Positions 42,748-56,031 of a DNA stretch of 64,000 nt are shown here, one piece after another. The position numbers were made by a program, and so were the translations under genes. Positions within the stretch are counted from its first letter, which is position 1, and every line of letters starts with the position of its first letter. The stretch spans positions 99,714 through 163,713 of the forward strand of contig NZ_JAIVMG010000011.1 of assembly GCF_020177335.1 (NCBI RefSeq). Reading direction: 5' to 3'. The DNA is from Stappia indica. GTDB lineage: Bacteria; Pseudomonadota; Alphaproteobacteria; Rhizobiales; Stappiaceae. The notes below the pieces were generated by a model that ran no database searches, was not told the origin of the DNA, and was given only the letters and a program-made list of their open reading frames with translations.

Positions 42748-43142
42748 CGCCAAGGCCTTGCGGGGCGGGAGCGCCGGTTCTGGCGGCAATCGCGATAAAT
42801 TGTCGGGTCGGGGAGGCTGGTTTGACCGCCTGGGGGCGCATTTGCGACAACTCCAATCTTGACCCGGATCGCGTTTCTGCGCCATTGAAGGGCGTGGGTG
42901 CGATAGATCCACCCAAAGGTTTGGAGCGGATGCGGATCACGGGCATATCAACACGCGACAGGCGGGCCTTCCTGGCCACGCGCCTTGCATCGCGCGTCGT
43001 GATGCAGGACCGGCGACGTCTGCCCTCGCGCTTCCACGCCAGGCTGAGCGCGGCGTACGGGACGCGGCTCGCCGGCTGATCCGCCCGCGAGCCCCGGCCG
43101 GCGCATCCGGCCCGCATTCCCCCTGTTCCCAAGGAGACACCG
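42748..43142. other. Non-coding gap of 395 bases upstream of leuC
   Basis: It must hold the leuC promoter and any leader. A short frame at 42929-43079 (50 codons, Arg-rich) does not look like a leucine leader peptide: there is no run of Leu codons followed by a terminator. A TTGACC at about 42825 lacks a good -10 partner. I see no T-box or other riboswitch. Confidence 0.5.
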
Positions 43143-44555
<1,413 letters not shown>

Positions 44556-44660
44556 GCCGTTTCCGCGTCGACTTGACGCGGTGGCACCGGTTCAGCTCGA
44601 AGAGCTATTTGTTTTTCAAAGGCTTCGATCTGAGCCAGATAAGACTTTCATGAGAAACGG

Positions 44661-44702
44661 AGCGGGCAGCGGTGAAAAAACCGCTGCCCGCTTGTCTTTT
44701 TT
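44661..44702 (+). terminator. Intrinsic terminator after leuC
   Basis: Arms AGCGGGCAGCGG (44661-44672) and CCGCTGCCCGCTT (44681-44693) pair over at least 12 bases with an A-rich eight-base loop, followed by GTCTTTTTTG. Textbook rho-independent signal, 105 bases after the leuC stop, and it shows that leuC is not co-transcribed with the HNH gene. Confidence 0.92.
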
Positions 44703-44708
44703 GCGGGC

Positions 44709-44738
44709 TTCACAAGACTGTCACTGTCGCTCTACACT
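44709..44738 (+). promoter_or_regulatory. Candidate sigma-70 promoter for the HNH gene
   Basis: TTCACA at 44709-44714 and TACACT at 44733-44738 are separated by 18 bases, matching five and four of six consensus positions. The pair lies directly after the leuC terminator and about 70 bases before the HNH start, where a promoter is required. Confidence 0.45.
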
Positions 44739-44806
44739 ATGGGGGACGTCGGGAGACGCAACGTCGTTGCGTGATGTCGGCGGACTTATGCATGAGGAGC
44801 GAAGGT

Positions 44807-45364
44807 GTGAACGTCGCCGTCTCTCCAGGTGCTCATCCGGCCCTGGTGCTTAACGCGGACTATCGTCCACTCGCCTATTATCCGCTGTCCCTGTGGGCAT
44901 GGCAGGATGCGGTCAAGGCCGTTTTCCTCGATCGGGTCAACATCGTCTCGGAATATGACCATGTTGTCCGAAGTCCGAGTAGCGAGTTCCGGCTTCCCAG
45001 CGTCGTCAGTCTCAAGAGTTACATCAAGCCAAGTCGTTTTCCCGCCTTTACCCGTTTCAACGTTTTCCTTCGCGACAGATTTCAGTGCCAATATTGCGGC
45101 GCCCGCGACGAACTGACCTTCGATCATCTCGTGCCCCGCTCGAAGGGTGGACAGACCACCTGGGCCAATGTGATCACCGCCTGCTCTCCCTGCAATCTCA
45201 GAAAAGCCAACAAATCCTGTGCCGAAATCGGCATGTGGCCGATGCAGATGCCGTTCCCGCCGACGGTTCAGGACCTGCACCGGAATGGCCGCCTCTTCCC
45301 GCCCAACTACCTGCACGACAGCTGGCTCGACTTCCTCTACTGGGACACCGAACTGGAGCCGTGA
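44807..45364 (+). CDS. HNH endonuclease-fold protein (alphaproteobacterial housekeeping type)
   Basis: 185 residues. The HNH core is CQYCGARDELTFDHLVPRSKGG, with a CxxC and the catalytic His in DHLVP, followed by ACSPCNLRK with the second CxxC, so a structural zinc is expected. The flanks (ALVLNADYRPL at the start, LHDSWLDFLYWDTELEP at the end) are shared by a single-copy protein of most alphaproteobacteria, whose role is unknown. The GTG at 44807 is chosen because GAGGAG lies seven bases upstream and the length then matches relatives; ATG 44792 is possible. No mobile-element or restriction gene is nearby. Confidence 0.88.
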   Translation: MNVAVSPGAHPALVLNADYRPLAYYPLSLWAWQDAVKAVFLDRVNIVSEYDHVVRSPSSEFRLPSVVSLKSYIKPSRFPAFTRFNVFLRDRFQCQYCGARDELTFDHLVPRSKGGQTTWANVITACSPCNLRKANKSCAEIGMWPMQMPFPPTVQDLHRNGRLFPPNYLHDSWLDFLYWDTELEP

Positions 45365-45552
45365 TCGGGTGGACCGTGGCCTTAGGCCCACAGCGGGTGA
45401 ACCCGTTAGCCGTTTGCTAACCTCTTCGCGAAGTTGATCTGTTCCCGGTTCGGGATCTTAACGCTGCGGCAGCGCCGGTGTGGCAGTGTACCGGCGGCGG
45501 CAGGCGCCGGAAGAACAGGGCCGGGCGTGACGAGGTGAAGAGGAAAAGCGGT

Positions 45553-46941
45553 GTGAGCGACAAACCCGTGTCCAGGTGCGGTCGGCGCCTGGTTCGCCGT
45601 TTTGGCGGCGACCGGCGCGGCGCGGTGTTGCCGCTGGTGGCGATCGTACTGGTCTTTCTGATCGTGGTTGCTGGCGCGGGGCTCGATTTCGCCCGGGCGA
45701 TCAATCAGAAGCAGGGCATTTCCCAGAGCCTTGATGCGGCGATGCTGGCGGTGGCCCGGGAACTGTCGGTGCGCAACATGAGCGCGGCGGAAATCAAGGC
45801 CTATCTCGATTCCAACTACGCGGCCTATTTCGGTGCGAATGCGGCCGGCTCCCTCATTCCCGGCGTCGAGGTGGTGGTCGATGAGCCGGTGGTCGATTCG
45901 CTCGCGCGGCGTGTGCAGGTGTCCGCCAGCTCCAGCGTGCCGACTTATTTCATCGGCCTGGCCGGGCTTGGGCCCGACAAGCTGGAGGTGGCGGTTTCGG
46001 CGCAGGCGATTTACCCCAAGAGCATCGAAGCGGCGCTGGTGGTCGATGTGACCGGCTCGATGGGCGGCAGCAAGATTGAAGCGCTACAGGATGCGGCGGC
46101 CGGCTTCGTCAACACCCTGATCCCGCCGGAGACGGTCGGCAGCAACGAGAAGATGCGGATCGCGCTCGTGCCCTACGCCACCGGGGTGAATATCGGCAAC
46201 ACCCGCGCAAGCCTGGCGACGGCCGGCGCAAACGCCAGCCGCTCGAGCTATCCTTACTGCGTGTCGGAACGGACGGGGATTGAGGCGGCGACGGATGCCA
46301 GCTACACCACGGCGCCGGTCGGTCCGGGTACCAACCAATACAGCTACAAGCGCGGGCGCTTCGTCAGGTGGGATGGCAACCTGATCTATTCGAGCAGCTA
46401 CATCTGCCCGAATTCGGCGCTGGTGCCCCTGACGCGCGATCCGGGGAGCGCATCCCGGTCGGGGACCCTGCTTTATGAGATCGCCAATCTGCAGGCGCGC
46501 GGCAACACCGCCGGCCAGACCGGGATCGCCTGGGGCTGGTATGCCCTGTCGGCCAACTGGGCCTCGCTGTGGCCAACCGGCTCCAAGCCGGCGAGTTATT
46601 CGGATCAGCGTGTGCTGAAATATCTCGTCATCATGACCGATGGAAATTTCAACACCGTGTTCGGCCCGCGGAAGGTGAACTGGACCAATTACGACTGGAT
46701 CGCCCAAAGCAGCAATGCCTCCGATGACCGGGCGCAGGCGCTGTGCACGGCAATCAAGGCCTCGGGCATCAAGGTCATCACCGTCGGCTTTCAGATTGCC
46801 AGCGGGTCGAGCGCCGACAAGCTGATGCGCGCCTGCGCCTCTTCCGCCGCCGATTACTACAAGGCCGACAGCAATGCGGCGCTGATCGCCGAATTCGCCA
46901 AGATCGCCAATCAGATCAAATCCACCTTCCTGATCCGCTGA
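45553..46941 (+). CDS. TadG-like pilus-assembly protein with vWA domain
   Basis: 462 residues: a basic N-terminus, one transmembrane helix in the AVLPLVAIVLVFLIVVAGAGLDFARA region (about 24-49), a TadE/TadG-type pseudopilin segment, then a von Willebrand A domain with the metal-site motif DVTGSMGGSK near 164 and a second VIMTDGNFN near 360. TadG proteins anchor type IVc (Flp) pili, but no other tad gene is present here, which is common for extra TadG copies. The GTG at 45553 follows AGAGGAAAAG with good spacing. Confidence 0.85.
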   Translation: MSDKPVSRCGRRLVRRFGGDRRGAVLPLVAIVLVFLIVVAGAGLDFARAINQKQGISQSLDAAMLAVARELSVRNMSAAEIKAYLDSNYAAYFGANAAGSLIPGVEVVVDEPVVDSLARRVQVSASSSVPTYFIGLAGLGPDKLEVAVSAQAIYPKSIEAALVVDVTGSMGGSKIEALQDAAAGFVNTLIPPETVGSNEKMRIALVPYATGVNIGNTRASLATAGANASRSSYPYCVSERTGIEAATDASYTTAPVGPGTNQYSYKRGRFVRWDGNLIYSSSYICPNSALVPLTRDPGSASRSGTLLYEIANLQARGNTAGQTGIAWGWYALSANWASLWPTGSKPASYSDQRVLKYLVIMTDGNFNTVFGPRKVNWTNYDWIAQSSNASDDRAQALCTAIKASGIKVITVGFQIASGSSADKLMRACASSAADYYKADSNAALIAEFAKIANQIKSTFLIR

Positions 46942-46970
46942 AGGCGGGGAGGCAATGCGGGGGCGCAACA

Positions 46971-47002
46971 AAAACCGGCGGGCCGTACGGCCCGCCGGTT
47001 TT
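46971..47002. terminator. Bidirectional terminator between tadG-like gene and acs
   Basis: A perfect palindrome: AAAACCGGCGGGCC at 46971-46984, centre GTAC, and GGCCCGCCGGTTTT at 46989-47002. Because each side ends in A4 or T4 it can stop transcription from both convergent genes. Confidence 0.88.
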
Positions 47003-47069
47003 GTCGTTCGCAGGACCTGGTGATGGTCGGGCACCGCCGCCGGGATGGCCCCGGCGGCGACCCTCCGTA

Positions 47070-49007
<1,938 letters not shown>

Positions 49008-49298
49008 ACGGACCCTCCCAAATTGTATAGCAGCCGGCTGCCTCGCGGTCCGGCCCTGATGGTCGAGCGCATTATGAGGATCGCGGCATAGCACGTCCAC
49101 CGCGACCCGCTCGTTCTTTCGTAGGTTCGGGATCCTACCCAAGGGAAGGGTGAGGGCGGGCGCGGAAAACCCTGCGTCAGATTGTGCTCGGGTTTTGCAC
49201 CGGATTTGGAAAACGTCCGGTTTCAAGGACATGGGGGATGAGGCAGCGCGCGCCGGTCGGGTCCGGTCGGTCAAGAGGGGCGGCCCTTGCGCCCTGCA

Positions 49299-49922
49299 TC
49301 AGCTCCTGGGCCGCAATCCGCCGCGTTCGGTGACGAAGCGGGTGACGCTTTCCACCCCGGTGCCGTCGCGGACATTGGTGAAGACGAAGGGGCGGCCCTT
49401 GCGCATCATGGCGGCATCCCGGTCCATCACCTCCAGCGAGGCGCCGACCAGGGGCGCCAGATCGGTCTTGTTGATCACCAGAAGGTCCGACCGGGTGATG
49501 CCCGGCCCGCCTTTGCGCGGGATCTTGTCGCCGGCGGACACGTCGATGACATAGATGGTGAGATCGGCAAGCTCCGGCGAGAAGGTGGCGGCGAGATTGT
49601 CGCCGCCGGATTCGATCAGCACCAGATCGAGATCGGGAAAGGCGGCGTCAAGATCGGCAATGGCGGCCAGGTTGATGGAGGCGTCCTCGCGGATCGCCGT
49701 ATGCGGACAGCCGCCGGTTTCCACCCCGCGAATGCGCTCGGCTGGCAGGGCGCCGGAGCGGGTCAGAAACTCCGCGTCCTCGCGGGTGTAGATATCGTTG
49801 GTGATCGCGGCGAGCTGGAACCGGTCGCGCAGGGCCTTGCACAAGGCGTCCATGAGAGCGGTCTTGCCGGACCCGACGGGACCGCCGATGCCGACGCGCA
49901 AGGGGCCGTTTGGATGGATCAT
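49299..49922 (-). CDS. ureG: Urease accessory GTPase UreG
   Basis: 207 residues; GTPase that, with UreD, UreF and UreE, inserts nickel into urease. P-loop GPVGSGKT at about 13-20, the [15 protein letters not shown] switch with the CPH nickel-binding motif near 67, and NKTDLAP for guanine recognition. Last gene of the urease operon; 91 bases separate it from ureF. The ATG at 49922 gives the standard N-terminus. Confidence 0.96.
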   Translation of the reverse strand: MIHPNGPLRVGIGGPVGSGKTALMDALCKALRDRFQLAAITNDIYTREDAEFLTRSGALPAERIRGVETGGCPHTAIREDASINLAAIADLDAAFPDLDLVLIESGGDNLAATFSPELADLTIYVIDVSAGDKIPRKGGPGITRSDLLVINKTDLAPLVGASLEVMDRDAAMMRKGRPFVFTNVRDGTGVESVTRFVTERGGLRPRS

Positions 49923-50013
49923 CTGAAACCTCCGAAAGCTGATCTGGGAGTGTCGGTTGCGGCGCGGGGCCGGGGAAGCGCGAGAGCGGTGGCGATGGAA
50001 GGGGTGCGGCGGC

Positions 50014-50757
50014 TCATGAACGGAACAGCCGCGTGTATTGGGTCTCATGGCGCATGGAGGCGATATCGGCGGCAAAGGCGCAGCCGCCGATCTCCTCCAC
50101 CGGTGCCGTCAGCGCCAGATCGGCAAGCGCGGCGACCGCCGGGGCAAGCCGCTGCTGCACGGTCTGGCCGGCGGTCTGGCCGAGCGGCACGGCGCGCACG
50201 GCAGCGGAAATGAGGTTGGCGGTGAAGGCCTGAAGACAGGCGGTGACGACCGGACCGGGCGGCATCTGCCAGGCGGCGGCGGCAAGGGCCAGCGCCAACG
50301 GGTAGCTCCAGTCTCCACGCGGGATCGCTTGCGGTCCGGCAGTGAGGTCGGCGAACAGGCGTTGTGGTGGTCCGTCGCCAGCCGGTGGCCAGGCGGCGGC
50401 AACGGCGGCGATGAAGGCGTCGCCCTGGGCCGTGGTTTCCAGCCGCCGTTCGGAGCTGGGCTGCAGCGCCAGCGACAGGTCGAGCAGATCGCGAAAGGTG
50501 GCCGTATCGCCAGCGTGCGCCGCCGCCTGTCCGCGGGCCAGCAGGATGGCGTCGGTGCGGCCGGCGCCGTGATGCAGCACGTCGCGGAGCCAGGCCTCCA
50601 GTGTCCCGGCATCGCGCACGGTTCCCTCCTCGACCGCCCATTCCAGCCCGTGGCTGTAGGTGTAGGCGCCGATCGGGAAGGCCGGCGACATCCAGGCCAG
50701 CAGCGGGTAGAGATATCCGGCCGGGCCGGTGGCCTCACCGGTCCGGCTGATGGTCAT
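50014..50757 (-). CDS. ureF: Urease accessory protein UreF
   Basis: 247 residues, all-helical. Family features are [27 protein letters not shown] near the start (the [13 protein letters not shown] core) and the C-terminal [12 protein letters not shown] ending. UreF forms a complex with UreD that recruits UreG to apo-urease. I set the start at ATG 50757, inside the ureE end with a 23-base overlap; the family body begins about 20 residues later, so a slightly shorter form is possible. Confidence 0.94.
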   Translation of the reverse strand: MTISRTGEATGPAGYLYPLLAWMSPAFPIGAYTYSHGLEWAVEEGTVRDAGTLEAWLRDVLHHGAGRTDAILLARGQAAAHAGDTATFRDLLDLSLALQPSSERRLETTAQGDAFIAAVAAAWPPAGDGPPQRLFADLTAGPQAIPRGDWSYPLALALAAAAWQMPPGPVVTACLQAFTANLISAAVRAVPLGQTAGQTVQQRLAPAVAALADLALTAPVEEIGGCAFAADIASMRHETQYTRLFRS

Positions 50758-51259
50758 GGGTGTCCGGGGGGGCATGCGGCGGGTGATGGGGGCCGCCGTG
50801 GGAATGGCTATCGTGGCCGTGCGCGCCCGCCCCGCCATAGGCGCCGCTTTCCGGATCGAACGGAGCGGCCAGCGCAGTCATCCGCCCGCCGAGCCGGGCG
50901 ACCAGGTCCTCGATCACATGATCGCGGCGAATGCGCAGGGCGCCGGGCAGCAGTTGCACCGGAAGGTGGCGATTGCCCAGATGCCAGGCGATGCGGACCA
51001 GCGCATCCGCGCTCGCCGCCTCGATCTCCACCAGATCCTCGGCGGCGGCGAGGATGGCGACGATGCGCCCGTCCTCCAATTGCAGACCGTCGCCGTGGTG
51101 CAGGTGCCGCGCCTGGGGCAGGTCGAGCAGCACCCGGGTGCCGCCGGCGCAGTCGAGGACGGCGCGGCGACGGTGCCGGTCTTCCCGATCGAGCAGAATG
51201 CTGTCCACTGGTGCGCCCTCCCAGCTTCCGGCCGGCAGGATCGCCGCGACCCGGTTCAC
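50735..51259 (-). CDS. ureE: Urease accessory nickel chaperone UreE
   Basis: 174 residues: an N-terminal substrate-peptide-binding domain, a central metal domain with LVRIAWHLGNRHLP that contains the conserved histidine, and a His-rich tail over roughly residues 145-170 (HGHDSHSHGG, then [14 protein letters not shown]) that stores nickel in homologues. GTG start at 51259 overlaps the stop of the upstream glutathione-transferase gene as GTGA. Confidence 0.94.
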   Translation of the reverse strand: MNRVAAILPAGSWEGAPVDSILLDREDRHRRRAVLDCAGGTRVLLDLPQARHLHHGDGLQLEDGRIVAILAAAEDLVEIEAASADALVRIAWHLGNRHLPVQLLPGALRIRRDHVIEDLVARLGGRMTALAAPFDPESGAYGGAGAHGHDSHSHGGPHHPPHAPPDTHDHQPDR

Positions 51260-51864
51260 GCCACCGCCTCTTCGCCGCGCGCCATCGCCCGGAGGAAGGC
51301 GGGGCGGGAAAGCAGCCGTTCGAAATAGCTGGCCAGCGGTCCCGTGTCCGGCACATCGAACTTGGCGACCCGGGCCCAGCCGACCGCATGGCCGATCAGG
51401 ATATCGGGGACGGTGAGGTTCTCGCCCATGACATAGCTGTTGCTACCGAGCTTTTCCTCCAGCCGCCGCATCGCTGTGTCGAATTCCATGCGGCAGACGC
51501 GCTTGATCTCGGGCACGCGCATCTCTTCGGGATGAATGAAGGTGTTCTTGGCGGCGGTCCAGAGCGCGCCCTCGATCTCATCGACGACGAACTGGGTGAT
51601 GCTGTCCTGCCGGGCGCGTTGCGGCGTTCCGGCGGAAAAGGTGAGCTTGCCGTGCTTGTCGGCGAGATACTGGCAGATCGCCACGGAATCGGTGATGGCG
51701 AAGGCGCCATCCTTCAGCACCGGCACCTTGCCGGACGGGTTCAGCGCCCGCACCTCGTTGCTCTGGGGCATGGCCGGGATCAGCTCATAGGGCTCGCCGA
51801 GCTCCTCCAGCATCCAGATGACGCGCATGGCCCGCGTGCGGGGATATCCGATGACCGTGTACAT
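51256..51864 (-). CDS. Glutathione S-transferase family protein inside the urease operon
   Basis: 202 residues with the N-terminal thioredoxin fold (YTVIGYPRTRAMRVIWMLEEL by pattern; key GYPRT and SGKVPVL with the cis-Pro, then DSVAICQYLAD) and helical C-domain. The N-terminal position that holds Ser or Cys in bacterial classes is in GYPRTRA, with Thr or Arg likely, so class is unclear. It sits between ureC and ureE and overlaps the ureE start by four bases, so it is co-translated with urease genes. Role there is unknown. Confidence 0.88.
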   Translation of the reverse strand: MYTVIGYPRTRAMRVIWMLEELGEPYELIPAMPQSNEVRALNPSGKVPVLKDGAFAITDSVAICQYLADKHGKLTFSAGTPQRARQDSITQFVVDEIEGALWTAAKNTFIHPEEMRVPEIKRVCRMEFDTAMRRLEEKLGSNSYVMGENLTVPDILIGHAVGWARVAKFDVPDTGPLASYFERLLSRPAFLRAMARGEEAVA

Positions 51865-51935
51865 GAAGGTCCTTTCATTGCGAATGGATCGGGACGGGCA
51901 GAACATGTCGCGCCCGGCGCCGAAACCCTAGTTGG

Positions 51936-53648
<1,713 letters not shown>

Positions 53649-53695
53649 CAGGGTCTCCAGGATGGGCGGGGCGGTCCGAAACGGACCGCGACCGG

Positions 53696-54118
53696 TCAGT
53701 TGCCGAGGCCGGTGGCCAGCTCCTTCAGATCCGCCGTCCGCTGCCGCGTCAGGTCGGCGCGGCACTGGTAGATCAGCATCGGTTCCATGGTGCCGCCCCG
53801 GGCGAGAAAGCCATAGGAGGCACAGGCATTGTCGCGGAACGGGATCCAGGCGCGCTGGGCGGCCTTGAGCGCATCGGCGGCGCCCTTCATCGACCCGTCG
53901 AGATAGCTGTCGGTCTGGCGCATGGCGGCCATGGCGGTGGCGTAGGCGGCGTTCAGCTCCTTGTCGGCGGCCTGCCAGTCCAGCTCGGCGCAATAGGTCA
54001 TTTCCATCTGGGTGACCGGGGCGGCGCAATCGACCTTGGGCTGGGCATTCGCGGAAGCGCCGGCCAGGGTGGCCAGCGGGGCGGCAAGGGCGATGACGAG
54101 AGGCAGCTTGCGGATCAC
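53696..54118 (-). CDS. LprI-type lysozyme-inhibitor domain protein (DUF1311)
   Basis: 140 residues with a signal peptide (cleavage after the ANA near 25) and a secreted helical domain carrying four cysteines in the LprI pattern: DCAAP, MTYCAEL, NACASYG and IYQCRADL, likely two disulfides. Related proteins bind lysozyme or act as periplasmic helpers of unknown role. The gene lies between ureB and ureC with short gaps (32 and 47 bases), a position seen in several alphaproteobacteria, so it is probably co-transcribed with urease. Confidence 0.88.
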   Translation of the reverse strand: MIRKLPLVIALAAPLATLAGASANAQPKVDCAAPVTQMEMTYCAELDWQAADKELNAAYATAMAAMRQTDSYLDGSMKGAADALKAAQRAWIPFRDNACASYGFLARGGTMEPMLIYQCRADLTRQRTADLKELATGLGN

Positions 54119-54150
54119 GGAAGGTTCCTTTCGTGGCAGGGGGCGTTCGC

Positions 54151-54456
54151 CTAGAGTGCGCCCATCACCTTGCCATTGAAACCATGGATTGTGCGATCCC
54201 CAACATAAGGGATCAACGCGATTTTTCGGGTCTGGCCGGGTTCGAAGCGGATCGCGGTGCCGGCGGGAATGTCGAGACGCATGCCCCGCGCCGCGCTCCT
54301 GTCGAAGGACAGCGCCGGATTGGTCTCGGCGAAATGGTAGTGGGAGCCGACCTGCACCGGCCGGTCCCCGGTGTTGGCGACCTCCAGTTCGGTTGGGCTG
54401 CGTCCCTTGTTGAGTTCGATCTCGCCTGCGGCGGGAAACAGCTCTCCGGGGATCAT
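54151..54456 (-). CDS. ureB: Urease subunit beta
   Basis: 101 residues, structural beta chain. [39 protein letters not shown] in its [13 protein letters not shown] core, and [16 protein letters not shown] are the family blocks. Starts 12 bases downstream of the ureA stop. Confidence 0.96.
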   Translation of the reverse strand: MIPGELFPAAGEIELNKGRSPTELEVANTGDRPVQVGSHYHFAETNPALSFDRSAARGMRLDIPAGTAIRFEPGQTRKIALIPYVGDRTIHGFNGKVMGAL

Positions 54457-54468
54457 GGCGGTTTCCTC

Positions 54469-54771
54469 CTAGCGGATCGGGTGATGGACGGTGACGAGCT
54501 TGGTGCCGTCGGGAAAGGTCGCCTCGACCTGAACGTCGTCGATCATCTCGGCGATGCCTTCCATCACCTGATCGCGGGTCAAGACGCGGCCGCCGGCGGC
54601 CATCAGATCGGCGACCGAGCGCCCGTCGCGGGCGCCCTCGACGACGAATTCGGAAATCAGGGCCACCGCTTCGGGGTGGTTCAGCTTGACCCCGCGCGCC
54701 AGCCGTTTGCGCGCGACCTCGGCGGCCATCGCCAGCAGCAGCTTGTCTTTTTCCCTCGGTGTCAGTCGCAT
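54469..54771 (-). CDS. ureA: Urease subunit gamma
   Basis: 100 residues; [12 protein letters not shown] at the start, [14 protein letters not shown] near residue 25 and [13 protein letters not shown] at the end match the gamma subunit over its full length. It lies 16 bases after the ureD stop. Separate alpha, beta and gamma genes are the usual bacterial arrangement. Confidence 0.96.
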   Translation of the reverse strand: MRLTPREKDKLLLAMAAEVARKRLARGVKLNHPEAVALISEFVVEGARDGRSVADLMAAGGRVLTRDQVMEGIAEMIDDVQVEATFPDGTKLVTVHHPIR

Positions 54772-54787
54772 GGTGTCTCCCGCCTTG

Positions 54788-55657
54788 TCAGCAATGCCAG
54801 GTGCGCGGCAGCGGCGCGGCGCGCCAGCTTTCCAGAAACCGGATCAACCCCTCGCGCAGCGCCTGCCCGGTCATGGCGATGAAGCGCAGGATCAGCACCC
54901 CGGGCAGCGCGCTGGCGCCGATGCCGAGATCGCCGTCTTCAAGGCTGAGGGCCAGGTCGCGGGCGGCGCGGAGCTGTGCCTCCGCATCCGGCCGGCAGTC
55001 GATCAGGGTGGCAAAGGCCCGCCCGCCGGCGGCGGTCGCCGGGCCGGACATGATGTCGGTGGCATTGCCCTCGATGCGGCTGTCCTCGGCGAAGAAAAGC
55101 CGTCCGTCACGGCGGATGCGCCACCGGTCGCGGAAGGTGAGCTGGCGCACGCTCTCACCCATGGCGGCACGGCCGAGCAGCAGGCTTTCCACCGCCAGCA
55201 TGCGTCCCTCCGGGGCGAGATCGGCGGAAAAGCTGCGGGCAAGACCGGCCCGGTCGAACAGAATGGTTTCCTGCGGCAGCCATTCCAGTAGTGCGCCGGC
55301 GCCGACCGTTACCCGGTTGTCGACCCGGGCCGTGCCGGACAGGCGCCGGTAGATCCGTTCCGCCGCCTGGGTGGTGACGATGGCATGGGCTCCGTCCCCC
55401 ACCGCTGCGTCATAGGTCAGCCGGTCTCCGCCGGTGAGGCCGCCGGCGGTGTTGAGGAGCACGGCGACCGGAACCTCGGTGTGAGTTTTCGGCAGGCGGA
55501 CCCGGGCCGAGCCGCCTTGTTCGAGACGGTCGAGGCGGGTGTGGTCGCCGTGGCGGCAAAAGGTCACCCGCGCGCGTCCCTCGACCCGTTGCAGCTGCGG
55601 CGAGGCCGGAACCTCCCTTGGTGAGATCTGCGGGCGCGGGGTGGGACGGGCGGTCAT
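54788..55657 (-). CDS. ureD: Urease accessory protein UreD
   Basis: 289 residues. The scaffold that docks UreF and UreG on the apoenzyme. [14 protein letters not shown] near residue 70, [10 protein letters not shown] and [14 protein letters not shown] are the hallmark blocks. ATG 55657 follows AGGA with six-base spacing; it heads the urease operon. No urea transporter or UreR-type regulator accompanies it. Confidence 0.93.
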   Translation of the reverse strand: MTARPTPRPQISPREVPASPQLQRVEGRARVTFCRHGDHTRLDRLEQGGSARVRLPKTHTEVPVAVLLNTAGGLTGGDRLTYDAAVGDGAHAIVTTQAAERIYRRLSGTARVDNRVTVGAGALLEWLPQETILFDRAGLARSFSADLAPEGRMLAVESLLLGRAAMGESVRQLTFRDRWRIRRDGRLFFAEDSRIEGNATDIMSGPATAAGGRAFATLIDCRPDAEAQLRAARDLALSLEDGDLGIGASALPGVLILRFIAMTGQALREGLIRFLESWRAAPLPRTWHC

Positions 55658-56031
55658 CGGCGTTCCTGATCCGGTGCGTGCATGGGGCGGCGGTGCTTTG
55701 AAGGCACGTAGCAAGAGCGGGGCCAGTTTGCGGCGCAAGGTGCGCGGCGGGGATACGTCTGCCCGCACGCTGGGCAGACGGCGGGAGTGGCTCTGGCGGT
55801 CAGCCGTCAGAGTGCCTGAAATTTCGGCAGTTGCATTTTTTCTGGGCGAAAGCTGTCACGCGAACCCGTCTGCCGCCGATCCAAGGACGATGCGTCGTGC
55901 GATCTGCCAAGGACGTCCGGCGTTTCGGTACAGCGGTTTCAGCGGATTCTTGGATTTTATCGGCAAGATCGGGTAAGAAGGAGGGAAAGCGGGCAGGGCG
56001 AAAACGCAACAGCGTGAAGGACGGAACCACC
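55658..56031. other. Divergent non-coding gap of 374 bases between ureD and dacA
   Basis: Promoters for the urease operon (minus) and the carboxypeptidase (plus) must lie here. I see a T-rich patch at about 55826-55840 but no confident -35/-10 pair and no NtrC or nickel-type operator I can defend. An open frame runs through the right part into dacA but its residues do not look like coding sequence. Confidence 0.5.

Noticed and set aside
42929..43079. A 50-codon Arg-rich frame before leuC as a possible leader peptide
   Set aside because: No cluster of leucine codons and no terminator/antiterminator pair after it.
44807..45364. The HNH protein as a homing or defence nuclease
   Set aside because: No intron, intein, restriction or mobile genes nearby; its flanking sequence matches the single-copy alphaproteobacterial protein.
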